From an uncultured Pelagibacteraceae bacterium (GTDB lineage Bacteria > Pseudomonadota > Alphaproteobacteria > Pelagibacterales > Pelagibacteraceae), in NCBI GenBank assembly GCA_902586125.1, contig CACIGI010000001.1, positions 90,396 through 154,395 on the forward strand: a stretch of 64,000 bases of DNA, written 5' to 3'. Numbering within the stretch: the first letter of the stretch is position 1; every line of letters begins with the position of its first letter. The position numbers and the translations under genes were made by a program. Below are positions 17,501 to 31,662 of this stretch, piece after piece. Below the pieces are notes generated by a model that was given only the letters and a program-made list of their open reading frames with translations, ran no database searches and had not been told where the DNA came from.

Positions 17501-18220
17501 ATGAAAATTGAAATTATTAAATGTCTACGGGATAATTATAGCTACTTAATCATTGATGAAGAAAATCAAACCGCTTGTGTTATTGACCCTAGTGAGTCTG
17601 TACCAATAATAAATTATCTTGATAATTCAAAAATAAACTTAAAATTCATACTTAATACACACCATCATTACGATCATGTGGGTGGAAATCTTGAATTAAA
17701 AAAAAAGTATAATTCTAAGGTGGTTGGATTTATTGGAGATAAAAATCGTATACCCGAGATTGATATATCTCTGGAGGACAACCAAATATGGAAACAAGAT
17801 AATTTTGAGGCAAAAATTTATCATGTTCCAGGTCATACATCTGGACATATCGCTTTTCATTTTTTCAAAGAAAAAAAAATTTTTACTGGTGATACCTTAT
17901 TCTCTTTAGGGTGTGGCAGAATTTTTGAAGGTACCTACGAACAAATGTATAATTCTCTTAAAAAAATTAAATCATTACCAATAGATACAGAAATATATTG
18001 TGGCCATGAATACACTTTACAAAACTCAAATTTTTGTATCGCCAATGACTCCGGCAATTTAAAATTAAAAAAAAAAATATTAGAGATAAACAAGAAACTT
18101 AAAAATGCACTACCAACAATACCAAGTATTTTAGCTGATGAATTAGAATGTAATATATTTCTTAAAGCAAAAGATTTAAAAAGTTTTTCAAAATTGAGAG
18201 ATTTAAAGGATAATTTTTAG
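17501..18220 (+). CDS. gloB: Hydroxyacylglutathione hydrolase (glyoxalase II)
   Basis: A 239-residue metallo-beta-lactamase-fold enzyme. The metal motif is THHHYDHVGG (53-62), followed by VPGHTSGHIAFHF, TGDTLFSLGCGRIFEGT and YCGHEYT, which are specific to glyoxalase II. It hydrolyses S-lactoylglutathione to lactate and glutathione, completing methylglyoxal detoxification. The C-terminal glutathione-binding part ends near KLRDLKDNF, about 10-15 residues shorter than E. coli GloB. It begins at the base after the metW stop and is probably on the metXW transcript. Confidence 0.93.
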   Translation: MKIEIIKCLRDNYSYLIIDEENQTACVIDPSESVPIINYLDNSKINLKFILNTHHHYDHVGGNLELKKKYNSKVVGFIGDKNRIPEIDISLEDNQIWKQDNFEAKIYHVPGHTSGHIAFHFFKEKKIFTGDTLFSLGCGRIFEGTYEQMYNSLKKIKSLPIDTEIYCGHEYTLQNSNFCIANDSGNLKLKKKILEINKKLKNALPTIPSILADELECNIFLKAKDLKSFSKLRDLKDNF

Positions 18221-18229
18221 TTAATAAGC

Positions 18230-18257
18230 TTGACTAAAGAAATACCCTGACTATATT
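18230..18257 (+). promoter_or_regulatory. Predicted sigma-70 promoter of rplU-rpmA
   Basis: TTGACT (18230-18235), a 16-base spacer, then TATATT (18252-18257). Transcription is expected near 18264, leaving a leader of about 15 bases before the rplU ATG. The pair is seen directly; its activity is inferred. Confidence 0.65.
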
Positions 18258-18278
18258 GCGTCATAAAAAAATCTATTT

Positions 18279-18677
18279 ATGTCATACGCAGTTATACAAT
18301 CAGGTGGAAAACAATATAAAGTGAAGTCAGGTGAAATTTTAAAAATTGAAAAATTACCAAATTCTAAATCCGACACTAAAGTTGAGTTTAATGATATATT
18401 GGCATATGGCGATAATAAAGTTATAGAAATTGGTTCGCCAACAATTCAAGGTGCCAAAGTTGAAGCAAACCTAATAAAAAATAGTAAAAATAGAACCGTA
18501 CTTATTTTTAAAAAGAGAAGAAGACAAAATTCGAGAAGAAAAAATGGTCATAGACAAGAATATTCTATGATTAGAATAAATAAAATTTTTTCAAAAGATG
18601 GTAAGATTTTATCTGAAGCTGAGGAGATTTCTAAACCAACAAAAAAAGATTCTGAAAAAAAGGAATTGAGTAAATAA
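18279..18677 (+). CDS. rplU: 50S ribosomal protein L21
   Basis: 132 residues starting MSYAVIQSGGKQYKVKSGE, the canonical L21 N-terminus, with the RNA-binding KKRRRQNSRRKNGHRQ stretch in the C-terminal half. The core family is about 103 residues; the extra tail AEEISKPTKKDSEKKELSK is charged and low-complexity, as also seen here for L19 and S16. It forms the usual rplU-rpmA-obgE unit. A promoter just upstream suggests a new transcript distinct from metXW-gloB. Confidence 0.97.
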   Translation: MSYAVIQSGGKQYKVKSGEILKIEKLPNSKSDTKVEFNDILAYGDNKVIEIGSPTIQGAKVEANLIKNSKNRTVLIFKKRRRQNSRRKNGHRQEYSMIRINKIFSKDGKILSEAEEISKPTKKDSEKKELSK

Positions 18678-18688
18678 AGGAATAAAAT

Positions 18689-18943
18689 ATGGCTACGAAA
18701 AAAGCTGGTGGATCATCAAGGAACGGTAGAGATAGTGCCGGCAGGAGACTTGGTGTAAAAAAATATGGTGGTCAAAATGTTATTCCTGGCAACATAATTG
18801 TTAGACAAAGAGGCACTAAGATATTTCCAGGAGAAAATGTGGGTATTGGTAAAGACCACTCAATTTTTTCAGTAATAAAAGGTAAAGTTGTTTTTAAAAA
18901 AACAAAATCCGATAGAACTTTTGTTTCAGTAAAACCCAATTAA
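18689..18943 (+). CDS. rpmA: 50S ribosomal protein L27
   Basis: 84 residues, [20 protein letters not shown], the invariant L27 N-terminus that reaches the peptidyl-transferase centre. No Firmicute-type N-terminal extension is present. [19 protein letters not shown] and [11 protein letters not shown] complete the family pattern. A clear Shine-Dalgarno-like AAGGA lies about eight bases before the ATG, and the gene follows rplU by 11 bases. Confidence 0.98.
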   Translation: MATKKAGGSSRNGRDSAGRRLGVKKYGGQNVIPGNIIVRQRGTKIFPGENVGIGKDHSIFSVIKGKVVFKKTKSDRTFVSVKPN

Positions 18944-18961
18944 TATTACAACCCAAAATAG

Positions 18962-21049
<2,088 letters not shown>

Positions 21050-21050
<1 letters not shown>

Positions 21051-22300
21051 TGCAAAAGCTACTAACTGATATCGGAAAAAAATCAAAAAAGGCTATGATT
21101 AATAGGTTAAGTACAAAAAAAAAAGACGAAGTTCTAAAAGATTATCGTCTTTTAATATTAAAAAACAAAAAATTGATAATTAATGAAAATAAAAAGGATA
21201 TAAAGAAAGCTTATAAAAAAGGTATTAAAAATAATTTAATCCAAAGATTGATATTAAATGACAAAAAAATAATTGCGATAACCAATTCTATAAAAAAAAT
21301 TATTAGTTTAAAGGATCCTACAAATGTCATTTTAGAAAAATGGAAAAGGCCAAATGGTTTGGTAATATCAAAAGTATCTATACCTATTGGTGTAATCGGT
21401 GTTATATACGAAAGTAGACCCAATGTTACAGCAGATGTTGCATCGTTATGTTTTAAGTCTGGAAATGCCGTCATTTTAAAAGGTGGGTCAGAAGCATACT
21501 ATTCTAATCTTATTCTCGCAAAATTCTTTAGAAAATCACTAAAGAAAAATAATGTTGATGAAAATTTTGTTCAGTTTTTAAAACTAAAAAAAAGAAGTGT
21601 TGTTGATTTTCTTCTAAAAAAAATGAGTAAATTTGTTGATGTGATAATTCCAAGAGGTGGGAAAAGTTTAGTAAAAAAGGTACAGGATTTGTCATCTGTT
21701 CCAACAATTGGTCATTTGGAAGGTGTTTGTCATTCTTATGTAGATAAAAATGCAAATCCTAGGATTGCCAATAAAATAGTGCAAAACGCTAAAATGAGGA
21801 ATACCGCAATATGTGGAGCAACCGAAACAATTCTTTTACACGAAAAAATAATCAAGAAATTTGGAAATAAAATTTTAAAAAATTTAGAAGAAAATGGATG
21901 TAAGATTATTGGTGATAATAAGATAAGAAAACTTTATGATAAAAAAATTCAGAAAGCTTCAATAAAAGATTGGTCAAAAGAATATTTATCACCCGTTGTA
22001 TCTGTGAAATCAGTAAAAAATATAGATGAAGCTATAGCGCATATTAACAAATACGGAACCATGCACACGGATTGTATTATTACTCAAAACAAAAAAGTAG
22101 CAAAAAAATTTTTAAATGAGGTAAAAAGTTCAATAGCTATGCACAATACTTCAACACAATTTGCAGATGGAGGCGAATTTGGTTTTGGTGGTGAGGTAGG
22201 TATCTCAACCAACACACTTCCGCCTAGGGGTCCAGTTGGACTTAATCAACTTATTTCCTACAAATATCAAGTCACTAGCAAAGGCCAAATAAGGAAGTAA
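21050..22300 (+). CDS. proA: Gamma-glutamyl phosphate reductase
   Basis: 416 residues of the aldehyde dehydrogenase superfamily. IGVIGVIYESRPNVTADVA, KSGNAVILKGGSEA, IIPRGGKSLV, the catalytic C255 in NTAICGATET, and FGFGGEVGISTNTLPPRGPVG are ProA signatures. It reduces glutamyl phosphate to glutamate semialdehyde, directly after ProB in the path. It overlaps proB by one base. proC is not in the window. Confidence 0.96.
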
Positions 22301-22301
22301 T

Positions 22302-22823
22302 TTGAATTTGAAAAAGAAAAGAATTGGAATTTTAGGTGGTTCATTTGATCCTGCTCACAATGGTCATCTAGCTATATCTAAAGAGGCAGTAAAAAGATTT
22401 AAACTTGAAAAGATTATATGGGCAATTACAAAAAAAAATCCTTTTAAAATAAAAAGTTCTTTAAGCCTGCAGTCTAGAATTAAAGGATGTAAAAAGATTA
22501 TAAAAAAAAATAAATTTATTAAAGTCAAATTTTATGAAAATAAAATTGGATCAAATAAAACGATAAATCTAATTAATTACTTCAACAAAAATAAAAAAAA
22601 TGAAATTTTTTTCTTAATGGGTGCAGATAATTTAGTTAATTTCCATAAATGGCATAAATGGAGACAGATTTCAGAAAAATGTAATATCTTGGTTTTTGAT
22701 AGATATGGATATAAGAAAAAATCATTAAATTCAAAGACATATAAAACCCTTAAAAGTGATAAATTTAAATTTGTTAATTTTAATAAAGTCAATATTTCAT
22801 CTTCTCAATTAAGGAAAATTTGA
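22302..22823 (+). CDS. nadD: Nicotinate-nucleotide adenylyltransferase
   Basis: A 173-residue nucleotidyltransferase with the HxGH motif in GGSFDPAHNGHLAIS, FFLMGADNLVNFHKWHKWRQI, and ISSSQLRKI at the extreme C-terminus, where the ISSTxIR motif of the family lies. It makes nicotinate adenine dinucleotide in NAD synthesis. The protein stops right after this motif, so it lacks the usual short C-terminal tail (family about 190-215 residues). The start is TTG at 22302, two bases after the proA stop; a second TTG at 22308 is also possible. Confidence 0.9.
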   Translation: MNLKKKRIGILGGSFDPAHNGHLAISKEAVKRFKLEKIIWAITKKNPFKIKSSLSLQSRIKGCKKIIKKNKFIKVKFYENKIGSNKTINLINYFNKNKKNEIFFLMGADNLVNFHKWHKWRQISEKCNILVFDRYGYKKKSLNSKTYKTLKSDKFKFVNFNKVNISSSQLRKI

Positions 22824-22840
22824 TAGTCTAAAATTAATTA

Positions 22841-23191
22841 ATGGATAAAATTTCAGATCTTAAAAATTCTATCATCAAAACATTAGATATTAACAAGGCT
22901 CAAGACATAATAAGCATAGACTTGAAAGATAAAAGTTCTATGGCTGATTTTATGATAATTGCGAGCGGTACTTCATCTAGGCATATACAATCTTTATCCG
23001 AACAAGTTTTAGAAAAATTTAAGGATAGTGGTATAAAAAACTCAAAAATTGAGGGTTCAGATAGTAGTGAATGGAAATTAATTGATGGTATAGACTTAAT
23101 TGTTCATATTTTTCACCCGGAAAAAAGAAAATTTTATGAACTTGAAAAAATATGGTCTGAATTAATTCCTAAAGAAAAATTAATTATATGA
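22841..23191 (+). CDS. rsfS: Ribosomal silencing factor RsfS
   Basis: 116 residues with SIDLKDKSSMADFMIIASGTSSRHIQSLSEQV and EGSDSSEWKLIDGIDLIVHIFHPEKRKFYELEKIW, the full RsfS/Iojap core. RsfS binds L14 and blocks subunit joining when nutrients are short. nadD-rsfS is a conserved pair. Usually rlmH follows; here ctpA starts inside the rsfS stop (ATGA), so rlmH is missing at this place. Confidence 0.95.
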   Translation: MDKISDLKNSIIKTLDINKAQDIISIDLKDKSSMADFMIIASGTSSRHIQSLSEQVLEKFKDSGIKNSKIEGSDSSEWKLIDGIDLIVHIFHPEKRKFYELEKIWSELIPKEKLII

Positions 23192-24318
23192 CAAAAAAAA
23201 TATTAGTATTATTTTTATTTTATTTTTTATTTCAACAAGCAAATTCTGGTGAAAACGATATTTACAAAAAAATTGATGTATTTGGGGAAGTGCTTGAAAA
23301 GATTAATAAAGAATATGTAGACGAAATTAATCAGTCTGACAGTATGGACTCTGCGATCAATGGTCTTCTACAATCTTTGGATCCTTACTCAGCATATATG
23401 TCTCCAGAAATATTTAATGAAATGCAGACTGAGACTAGTGGTGAATTTGGTGGTCTCGGTATTGAAGTAAGTATGGAGTCTGGAGTTGTAAAAGTTATTT
23501 CTCCTATAGATGACACGCCAGCATCCAAAGCAGGAATTAAGGCAGGTGACTATATAGTCAAAATTAATGATGTCCAAGTTCAAGGTAAATCACTTAGTGA
23601 AGCTGTTGATCTAATGAGAGGGCCTGTTGGATCAGGAATTGAACTTACAATTCGAAGAATTGGGGAAAGAAAAGCCCTAATATTCAATGTTGTAAGGGAA
23701 ATTATACAAATTCGATCTGTTAAGGCTGACATTTTAAAAAAAAGTATAGGTTATATAAGACTTACCTCATTTAATGAAAATAGTGGCAAACAAATAGAAA
23801 GAGAAATTAAGAAATTGGAAAAAAATAAAGATGTTAAGTCATACATTTTAGATCTAAGAAATAATCCTGGTGGGCTACTTTCTCAAGCAATAAAAATCTC
23901 TGACTTTTTCTTAGATAATGGAGAGATAGTATCTACAAAAAGTAGGAAACCTTCTGAAAATAGAAAATGGTTTGCAAAAAAAGGTGACCTAACAAACGGA
24001 AAAGTTTTGATTGTACTTATTAACTATGGATCAGCTTCAGCGTCAGAAATAGTTGCAGGAGCTCTTAAAGATCACAAAAGAGCAATCTTATTAGGTGAAA
24101 ATAGTTATGGTAAAGGTTCAGTGCAATCTATCATTCCCCTTAAAAATGATGGGGCTATAAGGCTCACGGTAGCTAAATATTATCTTCCTTCTGGGAAGTC
24201 TATTTCTGAGGTTGGTGTATCTCCAGATATAGAAATTGATGAGGAAAACGATGATTTCAGAATCAAAACTGAAACTGACAATCAGTTAGAATACGCCATC
24301 AAACTTCTCAAAGGCTAA
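23188..24318 (+). CDS. ctpA: C-terminal processing peptidase (S41 family)
   Basis: 376 residues. It has an N-terminal signal peptide (KKILVLFLFYFLFQQANS), a PDZ domain (GGLGIEVSMESG to about 165), and a tail-specific protease domain. The catalytic serine lies in GSASASE (281-287) and the lysine is K309 in YGKGSVQS. It cleaves periplasmic proteins from the C-terminus; relatives act on peptidoglycan enzymes. It overlaps rsfS by four bases and is followed one base later by rppH. In other alphaproteobacteria an EnvC-type murein activator gene often precedes it; that gene is absent here. Confidence 0.94.
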   Translation: MTKKILVLFLFYFLFQQANSGENDIYKKIDVFGEVLEKINKEYVDEINQSDSMDSAINGLLQSLDPYSAYMSPEIFNEMQTETSGEFGGLGIEVSMESGVVKVISPIDDTPASKAGIKAGDYIVKINDVQVQGKSLSEAVDLMRGPVGSGIELTIRRIGERKALIFNVVREIIQIRSVKADILKKSIGYIRLTSFNENSGKQIEREIKKLEKNKDVKSYILDLRNNPGGLLSQAIKISDFFLDNGEIVSTKSRKPSENRKWFAKKGDLTNGKVLIVLINYGSASASEIVAGALKDHKRAILLGENSYGKGSVQSIIPLKNDGAIRLTVAKYYLPSGKSISEVGVSPDIEIDEENDDFRIKTETDNQLEYAIKLLKG

Positions 24319-24319
24319 T

Positions 24320-24796
24320 ATGGAAGAAAAATTCAGAAATCTACCACTTAGAAGTGGAGTGGGAATTGTTGTCCTTAACAAGGAGAATAAGGTTTTTGTA
24401 GCAAGACGAATCGATAATCCAAAAAATTTTTGGCAAATGCCACAGGGGGGTGTAGATGATGGAGAAGATTTTTTAGCTGCTGCTTACAGAGAATTAGAGG
24501 AAGAAACTAGCATCAAAAACGTAGAACTTTTAAAGGAAATAGAGGGAACGATTACCTACATGCTACCAAAAAATTTATTGGGTATTATTTGGAAAGGTAA
24601 ATATAAGGGACAAAAACAAAAATGGTTTTTGGTGAGATACCTAGGTAAAGACGAAGATATTAATATTAAAACAAATAAACCAGAATTTTTAGAATGGAAA
24701 TGGATTGAATTAGATAAAATAACCGAAGTGGTGGTGGATTTCAAACATCATGTATACAAAGAACTTAAAGAAAAAATAAAAACAATAATTAGTTGA
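24320..24796 (+). CDS. rppH: RNA pyrophosphohydrolase (Nudix)
   Basis: 158 residues. It begins MEEKFRNLPLRSGVGIVVLN, has FWQMPQGGVDDGED and a complete Nudix box at 43-65 (GGVDDGED ... AAYRELEEETSI), then a C-terminal KWIELDKI and VVDFKHHVYKEL typical of RppH. The enzyme removes pyrophosphate from mRNA 5' ends and initiates decay. It is the last gene of a plus-strand run and overlaps the convergent atpC stop by 8 bases. Confidence 0.94.
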   Translation: MEEKFRNLPLRSGVGIVVLNKENKVFVARRIDNPKNFWQMPQGGVDDGEDFLAAAYRELEEETSIKNVELLKEIEGTITYMLPKNLLGIIWKGKYKGQKQKWFLVRYLGKDEDINIKTNKPEFLEWKWIELDKITEVVVDFKHHVYKELKEKIKTIIS

Positions 24797-25180
24797 TAGA
24801 CTTTAAAGTTTCAACTTTTTGATCAGCCAAATATTTCAATTGATCACTAATTTCTGGTTTATTAGATTCTTCCTCTGCATTTTTTAATAATTCCAGCAAT
24901 TTATTTTTCTCAATATCTTTTAAATTAAGAATATAGCTAGTTAAAATGGATAAAGTATTATTTTTAAATTCGATAATTCCATCCTCAACATAATACTTTT
25001 CTTCACCAGATTTTGCTTGAATGGTAATAATACCTGGTTTTAAAAATGAAATTATAGAAATATGATCTTTCAGTATTCCCATTTCTCCCTCAAATGCAGG
25101 AACAACTACCTCATTAACATCTTCTTTTGATAAAAAGGATTTCTCTGGATTAACTATTTCTATTTTAAATTCATCACTCA

Positions 25181-25181
<1 letters not shown>
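24789..25181 (-). CDS. atpC: ATP synthase F1 subunit epsilon
   Basis: 130 residues. The N-terminal beta-sandwich (KIEIVNPEKSFLSKEDVNEVVVPAFEGEMGILKDHISII) contains the family-specific EGEMGIL-H pattern; a helical C-terminus follows. Epsilon links the rotor gamma subunit to the c ring and can inhibit ATP hydrolysis. It is the last gene of atpHAGDC, starting one base inside the atpD stop, and its own stop overlaps convergent rppH. Confidence 0.96.
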
Positions 25182-27477
<2,296 letters not shown>

Positions 27478-27484
27478 AAATAAA

Positions 27485-29020
27485 TCAAGATTTAAAATTT
27501 TTCTTAAGATTAGTAATTACATCAATTAAGTTTTTTTCTGTTGCCTCTTCTAATTTACCTGAGCTCTGAATAGACTCAATTAATTCTGGTTTATCTGATT
27601 TACATCTCTCAATGATCTTGTTTTCAAATTCAGCAATATCTTTTAAATCAATATCATCTAAATATCCTTTTACTCCACAAAATACAGATATAACCTGCTC
27701 AGCAACAGTCATTGGTGAGTATTGTTTCTGTTTTAATAACTCAGTTAATTTCGATCCTCTATTCAAAAGCTGTTGGGTTGAGGCATCTAAATCTGATCCA
27801 AATTGAGCAAAAGCTGCCATTTCTCTATATTGTGCTAATTCGAGTTTCATTGATCCTGATACTTTTTTCATAGCTTTTGTTTGCGCAGCTGATCCAACCC
27901 TAGAAACAGAGAGACCAACATTAATCGCTGGTCTTATACCTTGATTAAATAACTCAGTTTCTAAGAAAATTTGTCCATCAGTAATTGAAATTACATTAGT
28001 TGGAATATAAGCAGAAACGTCTCCACCTTGAGTTTCAATGATCGGAAGAGCTGTTAACGAACCTCCACCGTGATCATCACTTAATTTAGCAGCCCTTTCC
28101 AGTAATCTACTATGAAGATAAAATACATCACCTGGGTATGCCTCTCTACCTGGTGGTCTTCTTAAGATCAGTGACATTTGTCGGTAAGCAACCGCTTGCT
28201 TAGATAAATCATCATAAATAATCAGAGCATGCATTCCATTATCTCTAAAATATTCTCCCATTGCACATCCAGTGTAAGGAGCTAAAAATTGAAGTGGAGC
28301 TGAGTCAGATGCTGTTGCTGCAACTATAGTTGTATATTCCATCGCTCCAGCTTCTTCTAAAGTTTTTTGAATTTGCCTTACAGTTGATCGTTTTTGACCA
28401 ACGGCAACATAAATACAATAAAGTTTTTGTTTTTCATCACCCGACTCATTAATTTTTTTTTGATTGATAATTGTATCAACTGCTACAGCAGTTTTACCTG
28501 TCTGACGATCTCCAATAATTAACTCACGTTGACCTCTTCCAATTGGTACAAGACTATCGATTGATTTTAGACCTGTTTGCATTGGTTCGCTAACAGATTG
28601 TCTTGGAATTATTCCTGGTGCCTTAACTTCAACTCTACTTTTTTTAATGCCTTTTTCCAAAGTACCTTTCCCGTCAATTGGATTTCCTAAACCATCTACT
28701 ACTCTACCTAACAACTCTTTTCCAACTGGGGTATCTACAATGCTTCCAGTTCTTTTTACAACATCACCTTCTTTAATATTCCGGTCGTCACCAAAAATTA
28801 CAACTCCAACATTTTCACTTTCTAGATTTAAAGCCATTCCTTTTGATCCATCAGAAAATTCAACCATTTCTCCTGCTTGAACATTATCAAGACCGTAAAT
28901 TCTTGCTATACCATCACCTACAGACAATACCTGTCCAACCTCAGAAATTTCTGCTTTTTCTCCAAAATTTTTAATTTGTTCTTTTAATATCTTTGTAACT
29001 TCTGAGGGATTTATTTCCAT
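27485..29020 (-). CDS. atpA: ATP synthase F1 subunit alpha
   Basis: 511 residues with the Walker [59 protein letters not shown] and [19 protein letters not shown], diagnostic for AtpA. It forms the non-catalytic nucleotide-binding half of the F1 hexamer. It starts at 29020, immediately before the atpH stop, and is followed 7 bases later by atpG. F0 genes (atpB, E, F) are not in the window, as expected in alphaproteobacteria. Confidence 0.99.
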   Translation of the reverse strand: MEINPSEVTKILKEQIKNFGEKAEISEVGQVLSVGDGIARIYGLDNVQAGEMVEFSDGSKGMALNLESENVGVVIFGDDRNIKEGDVVKRTGSIVDTPVGKELLGRVVDGLGNPIDGKGTLEKGIKKSRVEVKAPGIIPRQSVSEPMQTGLKSIDSLVPIGRGQRELIIGDRQTGKTAVAVDTIINQKKINESGDEKQKLYCIYVAVGQKRSTVRQIQKTLEEAGAMEYTTIVAATASDSAPLQFLAPYTGCAMGEYFRDNGMHALIIYDDLSKQAVAYRQMSLILRRPPGREAYPGDVFYLHSRLLERAAKLSDDHGGGSLTALPIIETQGGDVSAYIPTNVISITDGQIFLETELFNQGIRPAINVGLSVSRVGSAAQTKAMKKVSGSMKLELAQYREMAAFAQFGSDLDASTQQLLNRGSKLTELLKQKQYSPMTVAEQVISVFCGVKGYLDDIDLKDIAEFENKIIERCKSDKPELIESIQSSGKLEEATEKNLIDVITNLKKNFKS

Positions 29021-29578
29021 TTATGCCTCTATCATTCTATTTTCAATTTGTTGTAATTTACTTTTTATTGATGTATCAATCATAGTACTTCCCACTTGAA
29101 CGACCAAACCTCCAATTAAACTTTCGTCTTGTATATAGTTTAATTTTATTTGAGATTTGAAGTTATTTGATAATTCATCTGAAATTTTTTTAATCTCCTC
29201 TTGATTAAGTAATTTTGCAGATTTAATTTCTGCTTTTAATTCACCTCTTTTTTCTGAACATATTTCAATAAATGTTTTTAAAATTTGCTCTAAATAAAAA
29301 AACCTTCTTTTTAAGACCAAAAAATTTACAAAATTTTTAAAAAGAATTTCTAACTTAAAATTATCTGAAATCTTATCAATTACACTAGTCAAAATTTCTC
29401 TGTTTAATGTAGGATCCTTTATAAAATTTTTAAAATCTTTATTATTTAAAATTAAATTTAAAAAAGCTTTTGCATTTATCTCTACATTAACCAATGAGTT
29501 AGAATCTTTCGCTAACTCATACAAAGCTAAAGAATATCTATTAGCTGAAGTATCTGAAAATCCTTTATTTTTACTCAA
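29021..29578 (-). CDS. atpH: ATP synthase F1 subunit delta
   Basis: 185 residues of the OSCP/delta family: ANRYSLALYELAKD near the N-terminus, a helical domain, and the C-terminal LIGGLVVQVGSTMIDTSIKSKLQQI. It links F1 to the peripheral stalk. The start is a TTG at 29578 with a good ribosome site (GAAGGG) about seven bases upstream; no suitable ATG exists upstream or close downstream. It heads the atpHAGDC operon after a 106-base spacer, which should hold the operon promoter. Confidence 0.95.
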   Translation of the reverse strand: MSKNKGFSDTSANRYSLALYELAKDSNSLVNVEINAKAFLNLILNNKDFKNFIKDPTLNREILTSVIDKISDNFKLEILFKNFVNFLVLKRRFFYLEQILKTFIEICSEKRGELKAEIKSAKLLNQEEIKKISDELSNNFKSQIKLNYIQDESLIGGLVVQVGSTMIDTSIKSKLQQIENRMIEA

Positions 29579-29684
29579 TTTTTACCCTTCAATGAATATG
29601 ATTAATTTAAAATCACGATTTAATTAGCACATGCCTTTATAGTCTTCAAGTAACACATTAGCTAAAAATTAGTTTTTTTGAGCG
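29579..29684 (-). promoter_or_regulatory. Spacer with probable atp operon promoter
   Basis: This 106-base gap between priA and atpH is the largest spacer in the 33-kb minus-strand run. On the minus strand a TTGAAG hexamer is followed after 17 bases by TAATTA, and the ribosome site GAAGGG sits just before the TTG start. A CTAATTTTTAG mini-hairpin lies near the priA end but is too weak to call a terminator. Confidence 0.35.
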
Positions 29685-31640
29685 TTAATTAAAGCTAATT
29701 GGATCAACATCAACTGAAAGTTTTATTCCTGAGGCAAATTTATATTTTGGAATTATTGATGCTAAACTATTTTGTAATTGAAGACTTTTAGCACCTCTTA
29801 TAAGTAATCGCACACGATATTTGCTCTTTAATTTAAAGATAGGAGCACTTACTGGACCTAAAATTTTTCCATTAATATTATTAGAAATGAATAGTTTGAA
29901 TTTTAAAGCTTCTTTTTCTAATTCATTTTCCTTATTACCTGACAAAATCAAAGAGATAAATCTTTGAAATGGAGGCAAGTTATTTATTTTTCTAATTTCT
30001 ATTTCTTTATCAAGAAAAATTTCTGGATTTTTATTTGTAATATCATCAATCAATTTTGTATTAAAATTATAAGTTTGAAAATAAATAATAGACGGACTTC
30101 CTGTTCTTCCGGCTCTACCTGATAACTGATGATATAATTGTAAATTTTTCTCTGCACTTCTTAAGTCGTGACCCATTAGTGATAAATCAATATCAACTAC
30201 AACAATACAATTCAATTTTGGAAAATGAAAACCTTTAGAAATTAGTTGTGTTCCAACTAAAATTTCAATTTCATTATTGATTATTTTTTCTAATTTTTCT
30301 TTTGAGCTTTTTTTATTCATTGTATCACTCGAAAAAATTTCAATTTTTTTTGATGGAAAACTTTTTTTTACCTCTTCTGAGATCCTTTCCACACCAGGTC
30401 CACAAAAAATAAATTCACAAAATCCTTCTTTAGAACATTCTCTTTTCAAAAAACTTTTAAATCCACAATAATGGCACAATAAATTATTTTTATTTTTGTG
30501 ATAAACTAAATTTATTGAACAATTTGGACATGCGAAATTATTGAAACATTTTTTGCACAAAACGCTTGGGGAAAATCCTCTTCTATTTAGAAAAAATAAA
30601 ACTTGATCATTCTTTTTAAGGTGAAAATTTACTTTTTGAATTATCTCTTTAGAAAGCCAAGATTGTTTATCCATTTTAACATTATTCAAATTAATTATTT
30701 CGTATTTAGGTAAAGAAGCATTTTGATATCTTCGAACAAGTTTTGAACAGGTGTATTTTTTTTTCTTTATATTTTCGTATGTTTCTATTGATGGAACAGA
30801 AGTGATTAAATTTATTGGAATATTTTCAAAAGATGCCCTAGAGATAGCCATATCTCGAGCATTAAATATTATCCCTTCATCTTGTTTGTAAGATTGATCA
30901 TGCTCTTCATCAACTATTATTAACCCTAAATTTTTAAATGGTAAAAATAAAGATGATCTTGCCCCAATAACAACACTTATTTCACCATTCGTAATTCCAC
31001 TCCAAATAATTTCTTTATTTTTTTTTGTTATACCAGAATGCCAAATTGCTGCTTTGAAACCAAAAAATTCAAAAAATTTTTTTTCAAATTGATTGGTTAA
31101 ACCAATCTCTGGCAACATTATTAATCCTTGATAACCTTTTTGTAAGATATGCTTTAAAGTTTCAAAATATACAATAGTTTTGCCTGAGCCAGTCGTTCCC
31201 TGTAAAACATGAACATTGAACTTTTTATTCATATTATTCATCTCTTTAAGAGACTCTTTTTGTTCCGCATTCAATTCAAATGAATTTTTTTTTAATTTAA
31301 AAGAAAAATCTTTATAAAATTTACTATCAAGTTTTTTTACTGGTCTTCCGCTCAATAAAGTTAATTTGAGTGCCATTCCTTTTGGAACAATATTATATTC
31401 TGAAAACCAATTTAAAAAATTTATTGTTTTTTTTTTTAATTTTGGAATTTCTAACTTTCTGATAATCTTTTTTATCTTAAAAGTTTTATTCTCATTTTTT
31501 TCAAAATTATCCCACACAACACCGATAATTTTTGCTTTTCCAAAAGGAACCTCAACAAAATCGCCAATGTTTAATTTTAGATCACTTTTATAGGTAAAAG
31601 GATGGTTAAATATGTTAGGTAAAAGAATCGGAAAATTCAT
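29685..31640 (-). CDS. priA: Primosomal replication protein N' (PriA helicase)
   Basis: 651 residues. It has the Walker A GTTGSGKT, DEAH-type VDEEHDQSYKQ, a zinc-binding insertion (CKKC, CPNC, CHYC), GPGVERISEEV and the motif VI-like GRAGR. PriA reloads the replisome at stalled forks. The fourth cysteine pair of the zinc insertion is unusual: the expected CxxC reads CSKEGFC, with a lysine where the second cysteine should be. It is shorter than E. coli PriA (about 730), mostly at the N-terminus. It follows lpdA by 22 bases. Confidence 0.95.
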   Translation of the reverse strand: MNFPILLPNIFNHPFTYKSDLKLNIGDFVEVPFGKAKIIGVVWDNFEKNENKTFKIKKIIRKLEIPKLKKKTINFLNWFSEYNIVPKGMALKLTLLSGRPVKKLDSKFYKDFSFKLKKNSFELNAEQKESLKEMNNMNKKFNVHVLQGTTGSGKTIVYFETLKHILQKGYQGLIMLPEIGLTNQFEKKFFEFFGFKAAIWHSGITKKNKEIIWSGITNGEISVVIGARSSLFLPFKNLGLIIVDEEHDQSYKQDEGIIFNARDMAISRASFENIPINLITSVPSIETYENIKKKKYTCSKLVRRYQNASLPKYEIINLNNVKMDKQSWLSKEIIQKVNFHLKKNDQVLFFLNRRGFSPSVLCKKCFNNFACPNCSINLVYHKNKNNLLCHYCGFKSFLKRECSKEGFCEFIFCGPGVERISEEVKKSFPSKKIEIFSSDTMNKKSSKEKLEKIINNEIEILVGTQLISKGFHFPKLNCIVVVDIDLSLMGHDLRSAEKNLQLYHQLSGRAGRTGSPSIIYFQTYNFNTKLIDDITNKNPEIFLDKEIEIRKINNLPPFQRFISLILSGNKENELEKEALKFKLFISNNINGKILGPVSAPIFKLKSKYRVRLLIRGAKSLQLQNSLASIIPKYKFASGIKLSVDVDPISFN

Positions 31641-31662
31641 ATTTAGATAATATGAAAAATTA

